Below are positions 59,858-64,000 of a stretch of 64,000 bases of DNA, one piece after another; position 1 is the stretch's first letter, and each line of letters opens with the position of its first letter. The notes beneath the pieces are model-generated. The model was not told the DNA's origin, searched no databases, and worked only from the letters and a program-made list of their open reading frames with translations. The stretch is from Chelatococcus albus (GTDB taxonomy: Bacteria > Pseudomonadota > Alphaproteobacteria > Rhizobiales > Beijerinckiaceae): contig NZ_JASJEV010000003.1 in assembly GCF_030067675.1 (NCBI RefSeq), positions 346,580-410,579 on the forward strand, read 5' to 3'. The position numbers and the translations under genes were made by a program.

Positions 59858-61951
59858 ATGACCACGAATGCAAAGACCGCCCCCGTCATCGAGAACGGCA
59901 GGGAGGTCTTCATCCCGCTCAACAAGCTCAAGAAGCACCCGAAGAATGCCCGCAAGACCCCGCACAGCGAGGCGTCCATCGAAGGGAAGGCCGCGAGCAT
60001 CGCCGCCAAGGGCATTCTGCAGAATCTGGTGGTGGAGCCGGAGACGAATGCGGAGGGCGAGCCGACCGGCTTCTATCTCGTCAGCATCGGCGAAGGCCGC
60101 AGGCTAGCGCAGCTTCTTCGCGTGAAGCGCAAGGAGATCAAGAAGACGGAGCCGATCCGCTGCGTCATCGATACGGCGAACGATGCGGCCGAGATCAGCC
60201 TTGACGAGAACGTCAACCGCGAGAACCTTCACCCCGCCGACGAGTTCGAGAAATTCCGGGAGCTTTCGGAGGATCGCGGATGGGGCGCGGAGGAAATCGC
60301 AGCCCGCTTCGGGGTCACCGCGCAAGTCGTGAAGCAGCGGCTTCGCCTCGGAGCCGTCAGCCCCAAGCTGATCCAGATTTACCGCGACGGCGGGCTGACC
60401 ATGGATCAGTTGCAGGCTTTCGCCATCACCGACGATCATGCACGGCAGGAGCAGGTCTTTGGAAACCTCTCTTACAATCGCGAACCGTGGATCATCCGCC
60501 GCGACCTGACCGCGAGCAACGTGGCGGCTTCGGATCGACGGGCGGTGTTCGTCGGGCCGGAAGCCTATGCCGAGGCGGGCGGCAACATCATCCGCGACCT
60601 GTTCACCGAGGATCGCGGCGGCTTCTATGAGGATGCCGTGCTGCTCGACCGGCTTGCGCTCGACAAGCTGGAACGGATCGCGGCGCAAGTGCAGGAGGCC
60701 GAGGGGTGGAAGTGGGTTTTGGCTCATGTCGATTGGCCCCACGCCCACGGCATGCGCCGCACCTATCCGCATCCGGTGGAGCTTTCGGAGGCAGACGCCG
60801 CCGCCTACGACGCCGCGCAGGAGGAACTTAAGCGCCTGTCCGCCGCATGGGAGAACGCGGACGTGGACCTGCCGACCGAAGTGGACCAGCGCCTTGCCGA
60901 GCTTGAAGCCGAGATCGAGCGTATCGACGGCAAGCGCCATGCCTATGAAGCGGAGGAGATCGCGCGCGGCGGCGTGTTCGTCGTGCTGAACCATGACGGG
61001 ACCGCCCGCATCGAACGCGGTTTCATCCGCCCCGAGGACGAGGCCCCGGAACCGGAAGAACCGGCAGCGGACGAGGATGTCGGCACCGCCATCGGCGGTG
61101 TGTGCGTCAACGCCGATGGCGAGGTCATGGACGATGGCGACTATGACGAGGATGGCAACGACGCTTCCGCGCTCGAGACCGAGGACGAGGAAGCCGAGGA
61201 AGACGGCAAGCCGCTGTCGGACTCGCTCATCCGCGACCTGACTGCCCATCGGACCCTTGCCTTGCGTCTTACCCTTGGTGAGCAGCCGGACATGGCCTTG
61301 ATCGCCGTCACCCACACGCTGGCCGCGCAGACCTTTTATCGCGGTGTTGACGCCAACGTCCTCGAAATTCGCCCGATCAGCGCCAGCCTTGGCGGGCATG
61401 CGGACGGCATCGAGGACACGGCGGCGGCGAAGGCGCTAGCGGATCGTCATGCCGGATGGGCGACGGACATGCCGCGCGATGTGGCCGATCTTTGGGGCTT
61501 CATCGCCGGGCTGGACAATGCCAGCGTCATGGCGCTGTTCGCGCATTGCGCTTCGCTGACCGTCAATGCCGTTAAGCTGCCGTGGGAAGTCCACAAGCGC
61601 CGCGCCCACCGGACCGCCGACAAGCTGGCGACGGCGGTTGCTCTCGACATGACCGCGCACTGGACGCCCACGGTTCGGGCCTATCTCGGACGCGTCACCA
61701 AGGCCCATATCCTCGCCGCCGTGCGGGAGGCCCTTGGCGACGAAGCAGCGGAGCGGATCGCGGACAAGAAGAAGCAGGAGATGGCCGAAGCCGCCGAGCA
61801 GCTTCTTGCCGGAACCGGTTGGCTTCCGCCTGTGCTGCGCACCGACCGGCCCGCGTGGTTGGCCGATGAGCGGCAGGAGGCCCATGCTGCGGAGACCGAA
61901 GACAGGGCGGAAGTGCACATCGATGACCATTTCTCTGTTGCAGCGGAATGA
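59858..61951 (+). CDS. large ParB/RepB/Spo0J-domain protein of plasmid/integrative-element type
   Basis: A 697-residue protein. The N-terminal ParB nuclease-like domain (about 14 to 105) has IPLNKLKKHPKNARKT, GILQNLVVEP and SIGEGRRLAQL. The next domain (about 110 to 180) has ENVNRENLHPADEFEKF and a helix-turn-helix (EEIAARFGVTAQVVKQRLRLGAVSPKLI). The middle carries a coiled coil (about 320 to 370) and a very acidic stretch (about 390 to 455). The C-terminal third is conserved among plasmid homologues but has no known function. It is too long for a chromosomal ParB and has no parA beside it. AGGAG precedes the ATG. Confidence 0.9.
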   Translation: MTTNAKTAPVIENGREVFIPLNKLKKHPKNARKTPHSEASIEGKAASIAAKGILQNLVVEPETNAEGEPTGFYLVSIGEGRRLAQLLRVKRKEIKKTEPIRCVIDTANDAAEISLDENVNRENLHPADEFEKFRELSEDRGWGAEEIAARFGVTAQVVKQRLRLGAVSPKLIQIYRDGGLTMDQLQAFAITDDHARQEQVFGNLSYNREPWIIRRDLTASNVAASDRRAVFVGPEAYAEAGGNIIRDLFTEDRGGFYEDAVLLDRLALDKLERIAAQVQEAEGWKWVLAHVDWPHAHGMRRTYPHPVELSEADAAAYDAAQEELKRLSAAWENADVDLPTEVDQRLAELEAEIERIDGKRHAYEAEEIARGGVFVVLNHDGTARIERGFIRPEDEAPEPEEPAADEDVGTAIGGVCVNADGEVMDDGDYDEDGNDASALETEDEEAEEDGKPLSDSLIRDLTAHRTLALRLTLGEQPDMALIAVTHTLAAQTFYRGVDANVLEIRPISASLGGHADGIEDTAAAKALADRHAGWATDMPRDVADLWGFIAGLDNASVMALFAHCASLTVNAVKLPWEVHKRRAHRTADKLATAVALDMTAHWTPTVRAYLGRVTKAHILAAVREALGDEAAERIADKKKQEMAEAAEQLLAGTGWLPPVLRTDRPAWLADERQEAHAAETEDRAEVHIDDHFSVAAE

Positions 61952-62084
61952 AAGAGAGCCGGGATCGCTGCTACGGTCCCGGCGTTCCTTTCTGCAACCC
62001 CCGAAAAAATTGCGGTCGCGCGGGGATCGCCCCCGCGCGACCGACCGATGACCGCCGCGGCCATCGGTTCAAGAGGAACTTGCG

Positions 62085-62490
62085 ATGATCGTGCTCATGT
62101 TGATGGCCGGTGCGCTGGTCGCAGGTCTATGTGTCTTGGCCTATACGCTCGCCGTCTATGCGCTGCCCTTCATACTTGGAGCGGAGGCGGCGGGTCTTGC
62201 CTGCACCTCCGGCTCCGGCCTGATCGGTGCGAATTGGTTGGACTGATCGCCGGCGCCGCAGCTTGTAGTCTGGTAACGGTCCTGTTCATCGTGGTGCGCC
62301 GACCGATCCTGCGCCTCGCCGTGGCGCCCATCTTTGCCGCGCCCGCCGCCGTCGCGGGCTAGGCGCTGATCCATGGCATCACGAGCGATGCCGTGTCGTC
62401 CGAGATCTGGCGCGTCGTCTTTTGCCTGATTGGCAGCGGCGTGTCCGGCTTGTCGGCGCTCATTCAACTGGCGGGCGATGTCGTCGCAGG
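62085..62490 (+). pseudogene. broken small membrane protein gene
   Basis: A good ribosome site (GAGGA) and ATG start MIVLMLMAGALVAGLCVLAYTLAVYALPFILGAEAAGL, a membrane segment. The frame shifts near 62227: the continuation LVGLIAGAAACSLVTVLFIVVRRPILRLAVAPIFAAPAAVAG is in another frame, then meets a TAG at 62360. After it SEIWRVVFCLIGSGVSGLSALI continues in the same frame. Joined, these give a 3- to 4-helix protein of about 130 residues of a type I associate with plasmid parB-like genes. The true end is uncertain. Confidence 0.65.
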
Positions 62491-62548
62491 CACTCGACAG
62501 CAGGGCAAATTGCCAGTCGCGCGGGCACAGCGCGCGCGACTGGCAGCA

Positions 62549-63355
62549 TCAGAATGCAGCAGACCCGTAAGGATATTGACGATACCGCTTCATCTGTTCG
62601 CGGTGACGCCTATCCTGCGCCCGAACTCCATCCGGTCGGATTTCGCAATCGAGGTCTTCGAGGCAAGGCTTCGACATATTGAAGCTGACGTTCAAGTCGT
62701 CGTAGCCCATCTCGTCAATATAGGTCTTTATTTTGAAGCCAGCGTGCAGAGCAGCAGCAATCAAGACCCCGTTGGCAACATAGGTAGGACCGAGTTTTTC
62801 ACCCTCGGGATAAGCGCAGGCGTAGTTTTCTGCGATATGTTTCAGCCAGTAGCTGCCCGTGCCCTTTCGAATAGTCTTCGTCGGCGTGACCCGTGCGAGG
62901 AAGGCAAGTGATGTCAAAAAAGACTTTACGGCGCCATCACTGATCAGTACCGCGCGATCCTGCCGAAATTTGGCGTTCATGTCGCGGAAGTCTTCCCAAC
63001 TGCCATCTTCCTTCCGCCGGGGGCGACCGACGCCAATCCCCCACATTGTGAGCTTTGGCATCCGTTTCGAAACTTCGTGAAGGGCGACCTTTGCTGCTGC
63101 GTGATAGAGCAGCTTGGGGCGCACATCGAAGCCGTGATCCGCGAGGTAGGTGGTGAACAGATCACCTCGGATATGGGCTGTTCCGGGTGTTTCCGCCTTC
63201 ACCGCAGCAAGCGCTGCCGCGTAGGTTCGGAAGCCCAGCCCGCGCGCGATCGCCTCACAGCGATGCGAGGATTTCACATCCGGCAGTTCGCGTGTGAGTT
63301 CGGCCTTGATGGTGTCGAGCCCATCAGCCGACACAGGAATTGTAAGAGCAAACAC
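62549..63355 (-). CDS. hypothetical protein
   Basis: A 268-residue soluble protein. I recognise no confident domain; the N-terminal LTRELPDVKSSHRCEAIARGLGFRTYAAALAAVK resembles a short helical module found in several mobile-element proteins (including some labelled glyoxalase-superfamily), and the later part has RKGTGSYWLKHIAENY. The GTG at 63355 is chosen because GGAG lies 7 bases before it; the frame is open up to a TTG at 63406. It is a singleton facing the broken membrane gene and lies within the island. Confidence 0.65.
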   Translation of the reverse strand: MFALTIPVSADGLDTIKAELTRELPDVKSSHRCEAIARGLGFRTYAAALAAVKAETPGTAHIRGDLFTTYLADHGFDVRPKLLYHAAAKVALHEVSKRMPKLTMWGIGVGRPRRKEDGSWEDFRDMNAKFRQDRAVLISDGAVKSFLTSLAFLARVTPTKTIRKGTGSYWLKHIAENYACAYPEGEKLGPTYVANGVLIAAALHAGFKIKTYIDEMGYDDLNVSFNMSKPCLEDLDCEIRPDGVRAQDRRHREQMKRYRQYPYGSAAF

Positions 63356-63565
63356 GATGCATCTCCATGTCGGGCATTGCTGTTCGCCGATTACGCAGCA
63401 GCCCAATGGTTGGGATGCTCATCGTGAGATTGATTGAACGTTCTTCCTTCAGGACGTTTGACCCGGCGACAGGTCACAGGTGCCCAACCCGAATCAAACT
63501 TTCGCGCGGTCCGGGCGATTTGGCAATAGTATCGGGAAAGCGGCGATTCTATCCGGGAGCCTTGG

Positions 63566-63958
63566 ATGCCAGACGTAGTCACCCCGTTGCTCAACTTCAT
63601 TTCTACTGCATCGGTCGCGATCGTAGCGGGTGTGCTGAGTTACACCGCCGGCAAAGGGATGAAGAGGCACGAATGGATTTTGAATCTTCGACGAGAAAAA
63701 GTAGCTGTCCGGCAGCGCTTATATGCGGAATTTCTTGCTGAGGCTGATCGTCAGGTTCTTCAGAGCATGAAGGAAAAATCCAGCGAAGTGACCTCCTTCT
63801 ATGAAATCACCCGCAAGTTCTCCGAGATCGAGCTAATCTCTTCAGATGCCGTATCCGTTGCCGCAAAATCAATATGTGACCACGTTATCGGCTCTCATGC
63901 GGCGAAGGAAAAGATGGGGACGATGACCTGCCCCCCGCCGGTCCCTCATTCATTGTGA
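63566..63958 (+). CDS. small membrane-anchored hypothetical protein
   Basis: A 130-residue protein. Residues about 10 to 28 (LNFISTASVAIVAGVLSYTAG) form one membrane segment, followed by a basic, probably coiled cytoplasmic part (RHEWILNLRREKVAVRQRLYAEFLAEADRQVLQSMKEK). No family is recognised. GGGAG precedes the ATG. The 42 bases after it hold nothing I can identify, and the window ends there. Confidence 0.6.
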   Translation: MPDVVTPLLNFISTASVAIVAGVLSYTAGKGMKRHEWILNLRREKVAVRQRLYAEFLAEADRQVLQSMKEKSSEVTSFYEITRKFSEIELISSDAVSVAAKSICDHVIGSHAAKEKMGTMTCPPPVPHSL

Positions 63959-64000
63959 GAGCCCAGGGGTTTGGTAGCTGATCTCCATCGCCGGCGGTAG

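Noticed and set aside
1..64000. CRISPR array, rRNA operon, intact insertion sequence or integrase
   Set aside because: I saw no regularly spaced repeats, no rRNA-like segments and no transposase or integrase motifs on either strand.

Overview
The window looks like chromosomal DNA of a high-GC, motile, facultatively microaerobic alphaproteobacterium, most likely of the Hyphomicrobiales (Rhizobiales). This rests on a cbb3 oxidase gene with FnrN/HemN and perfect FNR boxes, an alphaproteobacterial che cluster with cheD, several amino-acid and aromatic-acid ABC systems, and very high GC codon use to about 51 kb. No genus can be assigned from the sequence alone. Genes are dense, and many are joined by ATGA or TGATG overlaps.

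Layout. 1-4.4 kb: an oxygen-response block (ccoN, fnrN, a GNAT gene, hemN) with three perfect TTGA-N6-TCAA sites. 4.4-9.5 kb: a polar amino-acid ABC transporter with an ArgH-type lyase and a divergent LysR regulator. 9.5-16.8 kb: a chemotaxis operon (STAS, cheY, cheA, cheW, cheR, cheD, cheB, cheY, receiver protein) without a chemoreceptor gene. 17.1-17.7 kb: a scrambled remnant of a peptide-type substrate-binding protein. 17.8-21.0 kb: 2-oxoacid dehydrogenase E1alpha/E1beta/E2. 21.4-27.6 kb: Hsp20, an SbmA/YddA-like ABC exporter, a phosphoribosyltransferase with an alpha/beta hydrolase, a TetR regulator with a clear operator, and a DUF418 membrane protein. 27.6-38.2 kb: a LysR-led catabolic operon with a shikimate dehydrogenase homologue, a complete branched-chain-type ABC importer, 3-dehydroshikimate dehydratase and two further sugar/cyclitol-type enzymes. 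This is best read as uptake and degradation of quinate, shikimate or a related cyclic acid.

38.4-45.7 kb holds a stress and RNA-repair block: an HPF domain fused to a cold-shock domain, archease, RtcB, a Lon-type protease with degenerate ATPase motifs, a Usp-like protein and a PfkB kinase. 45.7-50.1 kb is a compact cluster I cannot match to a known pathway: nucleotidyltransferase, class III aminotransferase, zinc dehydrogenase and thymidylate-kinase-like P-loop kinase, facing a 76-residue orphan protein. It is the best candidate here for an undescribed system.

At 51.0-51.6 kb the character changes. An ABC ATPase gene has lost its 5' half, and a 23-base piece matching the 3' end of a tRNA-Ser gene follows. 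Beyond it GC is visibly lower and the genes are accessory: a frameshifted hydrolase, NAD(P)-binding and SDR oxidoreductases with a LysR regulator, a modABC operon with a TauE-type permease and a one-component HTH/PBP regulator, then a large ParB-domain protein, a broken membrane gene and two hypothetical genes typical of plasmids or integrative elements. I read 51.5 kb onward as acquired DNA. Its other end, and any integrase, lie outside the window.
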